A stretch of 5,273 bases of DNA from Phycisphaerae bacterium (GTDB lineage Bacteria > Planctomycetota > Phycisphaerae > Phycisphaerales > SM1A02): positions 1-5,273 of the forward strand of contig JABJQE010000328.1 in assembly GCA_018663565.1 (NCBI GenBank). The letters run 5' to 3'. Of the stretch, positions 1-5,273 are shown piece after piece. Numbering within the stretch: position 1 is the stretch's first letter; every line of letters begins with the position of its first letter. The translations under genes and the position numbers were made by a program. The notes below the pieces were generated by a model. It had not been told where the DNA came from, made no database searches, and worked only from the letters and a program-made list of their open reading frames with translations.

Positions 1-69
1 AGAGAAGAACTTCAAGAAGCGAAAGTGATGGCTGCTTCATTAGCCGCGATGGCCCGCCGTGGATCTTGA
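1..69 (+). CDS. C-terminal end of an unidentified upstream protein (partial)
   Basis: Frame 1 is open from the window edge to a TGA at 67-69. It encodes 22 residues that read REELQEAKVMAASLAAMARRGS, an alanine-rich, probably helical tail. The last 11 bases overlap the start of mnmE, which suggests translational coupling. The genes usually found upstream of mnmE are yidC and jag/khpB, but this tail is too short and too featureless to tell either from an unrelated gene. Reading it as coding rests only on the open frame running up to the overlap. No function is assigned. Confidence 0.5.
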   Translation, partial: REELQEAKVMAASLAAMARRGS

Positions 70-1375
70 AAGCACAATCGTCGCCGTCTCTTCGCCGCCT
101 GGCCCGTCGGCTCTGGGATTGATTCGCTTGAGCGGCCAAGACGCTGGGCTTGTGCTTGAAACCCTATGCGAGGACGTCAGCATTCGGCAGCGTTGCATAC
201 AGCACGTTCGTTTGGTGCTGGCCGAGTACTCCATTCCAACAACAGTATTGTGCATGCCGAGGCCGCATTCCTACACTACTGAAGACACGTTGGAGTTGCA
301 GGTTCCGGGTAATCCCCTGCTGCTCGAACACATCATTGACTCCATGGTTGACGCTGGTAAGCGACTTGGGCTTGCTACGCGGCGAGCGTATCCGGGCGAG
401 TTCACATTTCGCGCATGGCATCATGGTCGACTCTCACTAGACGGAGCCGAAGCAGTGGCTTCTCTTATTGCAGCGGAATCTGCAGAAGAACTCGTTGCTG
501 CTCGCCACGCCTTTGAGGGAGCGATCGGTCAATCACTTCTTCCAGTGGCAGATCAACTCGCTGACGTGCTCGCTCTTCTTGAGACGGGCATTGACTTTTC
601 TGACGAAGAAGATGTTGTCATTCTTTCTGTTGGTGATCTTTCGACGCGGCTATTGGGCGTGCTCAGCGGTCTTGATGCAGTGCTTGATTCCACTCATGGT
701 TCAGAGGCAATCGATTCTCGGCCCCGCGTGGTCTTGCGTGGACCAGCCAATGCCGGAAAGTCAACACTCTTCAACGCGTTGCTTGGTCAGGATCGTGTTA
801 TCGCTCATGAACTACCAGGCACCACGCGGGATGTCATTAGTGAGTCGTGTGCATTTGGCGGATGTGATGCCCTGCTAGTGGATACGCCCGGCGACGAGTC
901 GGGTGTCGACGCAGGTGCCGTGTTCGCCGAACTCGAGTCTGATCTTGTGTTGTGGTGCGGCCCAGCGTCTACGGAACAGGCCGGTCCACCGAACGCACTC
1001 CGCGTCGTGACCAAGATCGATGTATGTCCCTGTACCGATGCCCATGTTATTCCTGTGTGTTCATTCAACGCAACCGACATGACCATGCTTGCCAATGTCG
1101 TTGCAGACGAACTTCAAGCAAGACGATCGTCTCCGGCGAGTGGGCGAGTGGCGGTATCGCAGCGGCAAGCTGTAACACTTCGTCGAGTACACGATCTTGT
1201 GTCTGGCGTGCGATCTGAGATACAGCACCTTGGACCGACACAAGGGGTGGACCGCCCAGCAGAGTGCGCCGCATCGCTCCGCATTGCACTTAATGATGTT
1301 GGAAGCATTACTGGTGATATTCCACCGGACGATGTGCTTGGACGTGTCTTTGCAGGGTTTTGCATTGGCAAGTAA
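59..1375 (+). CDS. mnmE: tRNA uridine-5-carboxymethylaminomethyl modification GTPase MnmE (TrmE), divergent
   Basis: The 438-residue product should work with MnmG to install carboxymethylaminomethyl or related groups at C5 of wobble uridine 34 in tRNAs, in the cytoplasm. The N-terminal folate-binding domain is clear (TIVAVSSPPG at 6-15, SYTTEDTLELQ at 71-81, YPGEFTFRAW at 111-120). A helical domain follows, with GIDFSDEED at 177-185. The inserted G domain shows a P-loop GPANAGKST (228-236), TTRD (255-258), DTPG (275-278) and TKID (318-321). The C-terminus keeps the FCIGK signature, with the catalytic-region Cys at 435. GTG at 59 is the only usable start: an in-frame stop lies at 41-43, the conserved motif begins a few residues in, and no Shine-Dalgarno is visible. 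Oddities are N-to-T in the NKxD motif, DTAG changed to DTPG, a shortened stretch between G3 and G4, and loss of the HGG that usually follows the TGED-like motif. mnmG is not in the window. Confidence 0.95.
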   Translation: MDLESTIVAVSSPPGPSALGLIRLSGQDAGLVLETLCEDVSIRQRCIQHVRLVLAEYSIPTTVLCMPRPHSYTTEDTLELQVPGNPLLLEHIIDSMVDAGKRLGLATRRAYPGEFTFRAWHHGRLSLDGAEAVASLIAAESAEELVAARHAFEGAIGQSLLPVADQLADVLALLETGIDFSDEEDVVILSVGDLSTRLLGVLSGLDAVLDSTHGSEAIDSRPRVVLRGPANAGKSTLFNALLGQDRVIAHELPGTTRDVISESCAFGGCDALLVDTPGDESGVDAGAVFAELESDLVLWCGPASTEQAGPPNALRVVTKIDVCPCTDAHVIPVCSFNATDMTMLANVVADELQARRSSPASGRVAVSQRQAVTLRRVHDLVSGVRSEIQHLGPTQGVDRPAECAASLRIALNDVGSITGDIPPDDVLGRVFAGFCIGK

Positions 1376-1398
1376 AATGCAGTGAACGTGAAAGACAC

Positions 1399-1794
1399 AT
1401 GATGCACAGCCACACTATTCGAGTTCGTTATTCAGAGTGTGACCCCATGGGTGTTGCGCACCACACTGCTTATCCGGTATGGTTTGAAATGGGCAGAACG
1501 GAATTGCTCCGCTCAACAGGTATTGAGTACTCGGCGCTTGAAGCCGAAGGCGTATTCCTAGCCGTGGTCAAACTTGAAGTCACATATAAGCAGCCCGCGC
1601 GATACGACGAAGTGTTGCAGCTCGAGACAGAACTCGTCGAGTGTGGACGCGTCAAGATTCATCATCAGTACACGCTGCGGCGCGGCGCCGAATCGCTCGC
1701 GATCGCGCGGACGGTACTTGCTTGCATCGGTCGGGATGGCCGGCCGATGGAAGTGCCAGTTGCTATCTCGCAACCGAACTCAGCGTTGGGGTGA
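1399..1794 (+). CDS. Acyl-CoA thioesterase, YbgC/4-hydroxybenzoyl-CoA thioesterase-like hotdog fold
   Basis: This 131-residue protein matches the full length of single-domain hotdog thioesterases, which hydrolyse acyl-CoA or acyl-ACP thioesters. The N-terminus IRVRYSECDPMGVAHHTAYPV carries the family motif. Asp15 is at the position of the catalytic aspartate, followed by MG, two histidines (21-22) and Tyr25. WFEMGRTELLR (27-37) forms the start of the long hotdog helix. The later beta strands (AVVKLEVTYKQPARYDEVLQLET, starting near residue 55) are also typical. In Proteobacteria ybgC sits beside tol-pal, but here it follows mnmE by 23 bases, probably in one operon, so the substrate cannot be inferred from context. 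The start could be ATG 1399 or the adjacent ATG 1402. A weak GAAAG at 1390-1394 is spaced better for 1402. The stop codon lies inside the convergent minus-strand gene. Confidence 0.9.
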   Translation: MMHSHTIRVRYSECDPMGVAHHTAYPVWFEMGRTELLRSTGIEYSALEAEGVFLAVVKLEVTYKQPARYDEVLQLETELVECGRVKIHHQYTLRRGAESLAIARTVLACIGRDGRPMEVPVAISQPNSALG

Positions 1795-2214
1795 GTTGTC
1801 GAGGTCGACTGGTGGCGCTGGAACAAGGCCAACTTTGATATCTACTCTTGCGATCGTCGCCGTGCACGCCGCTCGAAGTTCTTGCAACAATCCGCCACGC
1901 AGTGCACGGTCGAGTTGAAACACGATCGCTGAAGAACTTGCTGTTACTCGCGCTGTTCCGCCACGCATGGTGTTGACCTTGCATCGATCTCGAAGTGCGG
2001 GCGGCGCACATCTATCCCACGCATCAGCAAAGGCCCCCACTTGTTTGTGCGTCCGCGTGAATTGCCGTTTCAGGTTGGGCAACAACTTGGCCATTGATGT
2101 GGTTCGGGCTGGACGTACACGCCACCCGCGAAGCCGATCAATTTGATGTGTTGGCGATGCCATGGCACTCATGCTATCGGCCATGCGTGAGTTTGCACGT
2201 AAGTGACCGCCCAT
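1780..2214 (-). CDS. DUF721/DciA-like protein (candidate replicative helicase operator)
   Basis: The minus strand is open for 173 codons (2298 to 1780), including the stop. The product has the DUF721 pattern: a basic leader RLRGWRVRP (28-36 from the chosen start), KLLPNLKRQF (43-52), then AW at 65-66, PPALRDRCKV (71-80), a GG turn (85-86), a strand ARVTASSS, and an amphipathic helix FQLDRALRGGLLQELRAA (99-116) ending in RVDIKVG (123-129). This is the KH-like core of DciA-family proteins, which in many bacteria lacking DnaC assist loading of DnaB. Family membership was judged by eye; DNA binding and helicase function are inferred. The start is uncertain. ATG 2214 has a weak GAGG 11 bases upstream; ATG 2184, 2172 or 2163 are alternatives, and the TTG at 2298 would overlap the ATPase gene. 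The gene converges on and overlaps the thioesterase by 15 bases and is divergent from the ABC gene. The plus-strand reading of this interval lacks any recognisable family pattern. Confidence 0.75.
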   Translation of the reverse strand: MGGHLRANSRMADSMSAMASPTHQIDRLRGWRVRPARTTSMAKLLPNLKRQFTRTHKQVGAFADAWDRCAPPALRDRCKVNTMRGGTARVTASSSAIVFQLDRALRGGLLQELRAACTATIARVDIKVGLVPAPPVDLDNSPQR

Positions 2215-2291
2215 CCGGACTGCGGCCTCTTTCTGTTCAGGGCCATTCGCGTTGCCATCACTGCTGCTCTCGCCTGTATCCTTTCCATTCG

Positions 2292-3380
2292 ATGACAACG
2301 ATTCGAATGGACAATCTTGTGAAGCGATATGGCAGCGTGAAAGCTGTCAACGGTATTGATTTGCAGATCGAGTCTGGCGAATTATTCTTTCTGCTTGGGC
2401 CCTCAGGATGTGGAAAAACCACCCTTTTACGCATGGTGGCAGGGTTTTTGGAGCCGTCTGAAGGCCGTCTGTTCTTCAATGACCAGGATGTGACTTGGCT
2501 CGCAGCCAATAAGCGGCAAACCGGAATGGTCTTCCAGAGTTATGCGTTGTGGCCCCATATGAGCGTGCGGCAAAATGTGGGGTACGGTCTAGAGGTCCGT
2601 AAGGTGGCGACAGCAGAACTCAATCGTCGTGTTAATGACGCGCTCGAGGCAGTTCAAATGGGGGCATTGGCTGAGCGAAGGCCCAATGAGCTTTCTGGGG
2701 GACAACAGCAACGTGTTGCCCTCGCGCGGGCACTTGTCGTTGAACCAAGCGTCGTATTGCTCGATGAGCCCCTCAGTAATCTTGACGCACGTTTACGGCA
2801 GTCGATGCGGAGTGAAATCCGTCGTATATGTAAGGACCACGGCCTGACTGGGGTCTATGTCACGCACGACCAAGAAGAGGCATTGTCGATGGCTGATCGG
2901 ATTGCCTTGCTCCGAGATGGGCAGATTCAGCAGTGCGGCACGCCCGAAGGCATGTATGGACGCCCCGAATCTCGCTTTGTGGCTGAGTTTCTCGGTGATA
3001 CAAACCTCGTTGCTGCAAGCATTTGCGGCAAGGATGGCTCAGACGTGCTGCTTGAAACGGCCCTTGGCCCACTGCGGTCGAGTTGCATCCCGGACAACCT
3101 GCCGGACGCTGGTAATGTGACCTGTTCAATTCGCCCTGAGGCGTTCAAGGCGATCAATTTGGCGGCGAGCACTGGAGAGATTCCTGTGGGCACCATGGCT
3201 GGGCAGGTATCAAACCGGATGTTCCTTGGTGAGCGATGCCAACTGACTGTTCAGTGTGGCGAGAAAGACGGATCGGCCATTGACGTGCTGGAGATTGGCG
3301 ATGCGGCGAGACGCTCGGCTGTTGGAGATGCCGTGGCATTTCAAGTCTCGCCTGAAGACGTCATTATCCTGGCGGATTGA
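2292..3380 (+). CDS. ABC transporter ATP-binding protein, PotA/FbpC/MalK-type importer ATPase
   Basis: The 362-residue cytoplasmic nucleotide-binding subunit energises an ABC importer. All ATPase motifs are present and canonical: Walker A GPSGCGKTT (36-44), Q-loop glutamine 82 in VFQSYALWPHMSV, signature LSGGQQQR (134-141), Walker B VVLLDEP (154-160), D-loop SNLDA (162-166) and H-loop His192 in VTHDQEEAL. The C-terminal roughly 120 residues form the TOBE regulatory region (SIRPEAF at 279-285). The WPHM version of the Q-loop and the TOBE region suggest the iron(III)/polyamine/sugar importer group, but the substrate is not decided by the sequence. No permease or binding-protein gene lies beside it, so it is an orphan here. 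The frame is open further upstream, but those codons are the antisense of the DciA-like gene and lack similarity to ATPases. ATG 2292 or ATG 2307 (MDNLVKRYG) are the plausible starts; neither has a Shine-Dalgarno. Confidence 0.93.
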   Translation: MTTIRMDNLVKRYGSVKAVNGIDLQIESGELFFLLGPSGCGKTTLLRMVAGFLEPSEGRLFFNDQDVTWLAANKRQTGMVFQSYALWPHMSVRQNVGYGLEVRKVATAELNRRVNDALEAVQMGALAERRPNELSGGQQQRVALARALVVEPSVVLLDEPLSNLDARLRQSMRSEIRRICKDHGLTGVYVTHDQEEALSMADRIALLRDGQIQQCGTPEGMYGRPESRFVAEFLGDTNLVAASICGKDGSDVLLETALGPLRSSCIPDNLPDAGNVTCSIRPEAFKAINLAASTGEIPVGTMAGQVSNRMFLGERCQLTVQCGEKDGSAIDVLEIGDAARRSAVGDAVAFQVSPEDVIILAD

Positions 3381-3412
3381 CGCAGTACTACACAGCGAGC
3401 AATGCGATTCAA

Positions 3413-3443
3413 CAAGAGGCGGCTATCGCCTCCCTTGCTTTTC
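3413..3443 (+). terminator. Candidate intrinsic terminator after the ABC ATPase gene
   Basis: A perfect 6-bp stem GAGGCG (3416-3421) / CGCCTC (3427-3432) closes a five-base GCTAT loop. An alternative pairing extends it: CAAG (3413-3416) pairs with CTTG (3434-3437), leaving a small bulge. A short T-rich run CTTTTC (3438-3443) follows directly. It sits 33 bases after the ATPase stop and ahead of the parS sites, where a transcript end is expected. The U-tract is short and interrupted, so efficiency is uncertain. Confidence 0.5.
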
Positions 3444-3488
3444 AAGACAATGTCGGGCTAGTTCTCGGACGTTCGACTGGGCGGCGTA

Positions 3489-3504
3489 TGTTTCACGTGA
3501 AACA
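3489..3504. other. parS centromere site 1 (perfect 16-bp palindrome)
   Basis: TGTTTCACGTGAAACA is a perfect inverted repeat and matches the bacterial parS consensus TGTTnCACGTGAAACA at every position. parS is where chromosomal ParB binds, loads as a CTP-dependent clamp and spreads. The site lies 130 bases upstream of parB in non-coding DNA. A 16-bp perfect match next to the cognate gene is very unlikely by chance. Confidence 0.96.
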
Positions 3505-3529
3505 TCTGGAATTGATGTCCTGTGGAGAG

Positions 3530-3545
3530 TGTTTCACGTGAAACC
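3530..3545. other. parS centromere site 2 (15 of 16 bases)
   Basis: TGTTTCACGTGAAACC matches the parS consensus except for the last base (C instead of A); the inner 14-bp palindrome is intact. Its centre is 41 bases from the centre of site 1, close to four helical turns, so both sites would face the same side of the DNA. It ends 88 bases before the parB start codon, so bound ParB could also affect parB transcription; that is an inference. Confidence 0.94.
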
Positions 3546-3620
3546 TGTGATACAACACGCGTGTCTTTGACGACGTACAAATGGTGTATGAACTCAGCCC
3601 ATAGAAGAGATTGATCGCAC

Positions 3621-3629
3621 AAGGAGGTG
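3621..3629 (+). promoter_or_regulatory. Strong Shine-Dalgarno for parB
   Basis: AAGGAGGTG matches the usual anti-Shine-Dalgarno end of 16S rRNA over nine bases. Measured from AGGAGG (3622-3627), the spacing is 6 bases to ATG 3634 and only 3 to ATG 3631, so it favours 3634. It is the only strong ribosome binding site in the window; mnmE, the ATPase gene and the deacetylase gene show none. Confidence 0.85.
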
Positions 3630-3633
3630 CATG

Positions 3634-4638
3634 ATGGCGGCACGGAAATCAAGTGAAACGAAGCCAGCGAAGAAGTCGGTGGCGGCGAAAAAGAAGCGGC
3701 GACTCGGTATGGGCCTCAGCGGCATGATTGGTTCGCCGGTGGAGGTGAAGCCCCCTGCTGCCTCGTCTGCTCCGGCATCTGCGGTCCCGGCTCCCGTCGT
3801 TTCGGCCTCGGTCGCAGTTGGACCAGTGGCGGATGGATTGATTGATGTGTTGGTTGGGGATATTCGGCCGAACGATCGGCAGCCTCGGCATTCGATAGAC
3901 GCATCGTCCCTTGAGCCGCTGGTGACGTCAATCCAGTCCGCTGGTGTGATGCAGCCAATTGTCCTCCGTCCTCGTGGCCAAGACGGCTTGTATGAACTTG
4001 TTGCGGGTGAGCGTCGGTGGCGAGCTGCCAGCCAGGCCGGGCTCAAGGCAGTTCCGGCGGTCGTTCGTGAGATTGATGACCGCACGGCGGCCGAGTGGGC
4101 AATCATCGAAAACGTTCAGCGTGAGGACCTCAACGCGGTTGATCGTGGCGATGCCTTCCGGAATCTGCAAGATGAGTTTGGCATGACGCATGCCGAGATC
4201 GCCGTACAAGTGGGTTTGACTAGAGCCGCCGTCACCAATCAGATTCGTCTCTGTGATCTTGATGATGGCGTTCGGACACTTATTCGGCGAGGGGCATTGT
4301 CTGGCGGTCACGGCCGAAGTCTGCTTGGGTTGGCATCAGTTGACCATCGCATTGCGATGGCCAGGCAGGCAATAGAGGGCGAGTGGAGCGTCCGAGAACT
4401 AGAACGACGGGTACGGGCAATCTCAATAACGCGGCCGGCGGCACAGGGCGGGTCAGCAGCCGTGGCGACTGGGCGGGCTCACCTGGACGATCTTGAACGT
4501 CAACTCAGCGAGCACCTTGGAACCAAAGTGCACATCAAGACTGGCCGTAAGCGAGACAAGGGTCGCCTAGCCATTGAGTTCTATGATCTTGAGCAGTTCG
4601 ATGGGCTCTTGGCGCGACTTGGCTTTCGGGCTGGATGA
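3634..4638 (+). CDS. parB: Chromosome partitioning protein ParB (Spo0J family CTPase)
   Basis: ParB binds parS, hydrolyses CTP and spreads along DNA to segregate and organise the chromosome origin. The 334-residue product is complete. It opens with a lysine/alanine-rich tail (about 1-23) and an LGMGLSGMIG segment (24-33), which corresponds to the ParA-stimulating LGRGL motif. A long Ala/Pro/Val-rich linker (about 37-66) follows. The CTP-binding domain has AGERRWRAA (124-132) and ENVQREDLN (159-167). A helix-turn-helix lies around 184-206 (MTHAEIAVQVGLTRAAVTNQI), and GGHGRSLL (224-231) matches the conserved GHAR region. The C-terminal dimerisation domain spans about 283-331. The start at 3634 is chosen for Shine-Dalgarno spacing; ATG 3631 is the alternative. 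Two parS sites lie directly upstream. No parA is adjacent, although the ParA-contact motif is kept, so a ParA partner elsewhere in the genome is likely. The product differs from the family pattern mildly: ENVQREDLNAVD in place of ENLQRxxLNPxE. Confidence 0.97.
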   Translation: MAARKSSETKPAKKSVAAKKKRRLGMGLSGMIGSPVEVKPPAASSAPASAVPAPVVSASVAVGPVADGLIDVLVGDIRPNDRQPRHSIDASSLEPLVTSIQSAGVMQPIVLRPRGQDGLYELVAGERRWRAASQAGLKAVPAVVREIDDRTAAEWAIIENVQREDLNAVDRGDAFRNLQDEFGMTHAEIAVQVGLTRAAVTNQIRLCDLDDGVRTLIRRGALSGGHGRSLLGLASVDHRIAMARQAIEGEWSVRELERRVRAISITRPAAQGGSAAVATGRAHLDDLERQLSEHLGTKVHIKTGRKRDKGRLAIEFYDLEQFDGLLARLGFRAG

Positions 4639-4768
4639 CGGACGCATTGCGATCGAACTGGTGAACATTGAAATCTAATACTGCTAACCGTTGGACACAC
4701 ACGGGTGCCCGAGACGATGGGTGGCTGAACATGCTCCATTCAAGCGTGAAAATTCGAATTGATAAGTC
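4639..4768. other. Intergenic gap between parB and the deacetylase gene
   Basis: No gene, strong terminator or clear sigma-70 promoter is visible in these 130 bases. The only hairpin-like bit near parB is CGGGTGCCCG, whose loop is too small and which has no T-run. A 10-bp palindrome AATTCGAATT sits at 4751-4760, eight bases before the deacetylase start codon. With 130 bases between the genes, the deacetylase probably has its own promoter, but none could be picked out with confidence. Confidence 0.4.
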
Positions 4769-5273
4769 ATGACGCCACCGCATGACATTGTGGACGTGTT
4801 GTCGTTTGACATCGAGGATTGGTTTCATATGGCCGGAGTCGAGGCAGTTGCTGACCCCGCGCAGTGGCCCAACAGGGAATCGCTTGTTGAGCGCTATACC
4901 GAGTGGATTGTGCAGGCCGTCACAGAGGCTGGTGTTCGGTGCACATTCTTTGTGTTGGGATGGATTGCCGAGCGTTATCCGCACCTTGTGCAGTTGATGG
5001 TGCAACATGGTCACGAAGTCGCATCACATTCCTATTGGCATCGCATGGTCTACGAACTCAGTGAGGATGAGTTTCGAGAAGATATGCAACAATCAATAGG
5101 TGTCATAGAGAATGCAGGTGGAACAAAGGTTCTTGGATTTCGCGCATCGTCATTTTCAATCACGCCAGGTTGTGAGTGGGCATTCGATGTACTGCATGAT
5201 CTTGGACTGAAGTACGACGCAAGCTTGTTTCCAACACAGCGCCCGTATGGCGGATATCCATGTCAGGAAGGCC
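4769..5273 (+). CDS. Polysaccharide deacetylase, XrtA/PEP-CTERM-associated type (NodB fold), 5' part
   Basis: The frame opens at ATG 4769, after an in-frame TAA at 4763-4765, and runs off the window after 168 codons. The family usually has roughly 270-300 residues, so the 3' third or more is missing. NodB-type deacetylases remove N- or O-acetyl groups from polysaccharides using a divalent metal. Visible motifs are the SFDIEDWFH start (12-20) with catalytic/metal Asp at 14 and Asp17, CTFFVLGWIAERYPHL (58-73), the metal-binding HEVASHSYWH (His87 and His91), FREDMQQS (102-109) and GFRASSFSI (123-131). This layout closely follows the XrtA-associated deacetylases that accompany exosortase/EPS loci, where the last motif normally reads GFRAPSFSI; the Pro is Ser here. 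There is no signal peptide, as expected for that subfamily. No exosortase or EPS gene is visible in the window. The gene is 130 bases downstream of parB and has no Shine-Dalgarno. Confidence 0.9.
   Translation, partial: MTPPHDIVDVLSFDIEDWFHMAGVEAVADPAQWPNRESLVERYTEWIVQAVTEAGVRCTFFVLGWIAERYPHLVQLMVQHGHEVASHSYWHRMVYELSEDEFREDMQQSIGVIENAGGTKVLGFRASSFSITPGCEWAFDVLHDLGLKYDASLFPTQRPYGGYPCQEG

Noticed and set aside
2094..2291. N-terminal extension of the ABC ATPase frame back to ATG 2094 (66 extra residues)
   Set aside because: The extra residues have no ABC-ATPase character, and the interval is explained by the minus-strand DUF721 gene. The ATPase fold begins at the MTTIRMDNLVKRYG segment.
3567..3592. 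Sigma-70-like promoter TTGACG / TATGAA before parB
   Set aside because: The spacing is only 14 bases, too short for a standard promoter, so it was not listed as a feature.
3381..3633. Small genes, tRNAs or CRISPR repeats in the gap before parB
   Set aside because: The only repeated element is the parS pair. No cloverleaf, regular repeat array or short frame with a ribosome binding site was seen.
3594..4106. Minus-strand open frame (170 residues) opposite the parB 5' half
   Set aside because: It is a shadow of the Ala/Pro-rich parB N-terminus; the low-complexity Thr/Ala/Gly composition follows from the complementary codons.
4709..4718. CGGGTGCCCG hairpin downstream of parB as a terminator
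   Set aside because: The stem is only 3-4 bp with a tiny loop and no T-run, so it is not credible as an intrinsic terminator.
4975..4983. DnaA-box-like TTATCCGCA (8 of 9 to TTATCCACA)
   Set aside because: It is a single isolated match inside the deacetylase coding sequence, encoding conserved residues, with no cluster and no AT-rich unwinding region. It does not support an oriC here.
4535..5014. Long minus-strand open frame (159 residues) opposite the end of parB and the deacetylase
   Set aside because: It is antisense to two well-supported genes and their gap, has no recognisable family pattern, and is rich in residues typical of shadow frames.

Overview
The window looks like a bacterial chromosome segment of moderate GC content, close to the replication origin. 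It carries a divergent mnmE, a YbgC-type thioesterase gene, a DUF721/DciA-like gene on the minus strand, an ABC transporter ATPase gene, two parS centromere sites, a chromosomal parB, and the 5' part of an exosortase-associated (XrtA-type) polysaccharide deacetylase gene. Sparse Shine-Dalgarno use, the form of the DUF721 protein and the XrtA-type deacetylase would fit a Planctomycetota (possibly Phycisphaerae-like) genome. That placement is an inference from style, not a demonstrated assignment.

Layout. Positions 1-69 are the last 22 codons of an unidentified upstream gene, which overlaps the GTG start of mnmE (59-1375) by 11 bases. The thioesterase (1399-1794) follows 23 bases after mnmE, so these three probably form one transcription unit. 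A DciA-like gene (1780-2214, minus strand) converges on the thioesterase with a 15-base tail overlap. It diverges from the ABC ATPase gene (2292-3380) across about 77 bases. The ATPase gene is followed by a 253-base non-coding region holding a hairpin terminator candidate (3413-3443), two parS sites (3489-3504 and 3530-3545) and a strong ribosome binding site. parB (3634-4638) follows. After a 130-base gap, the deacetylase gene starts at 4769 and runs off the window.

How the parts fit. MnmE modifies tRNA wobble uridines. In many bacteria its gene sits in the origin-proximal block that also holds parA and parB. ParB loads on parS to organise and segregate the origin region, and DciA-family proteins are replicative-helicase operators/loaders. 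Three of the elements therefore point to replication and segregation functions near oriC. The ATPase, the thioesterase and the deacetylase have no evident link to that role. The notable points are the twin, nearly perfect parS sites directly upstream of a parB with no parA next to it, the antisense-placed DciA homologue, and an MnmE whose GTPase domain has lost several canonical residues.
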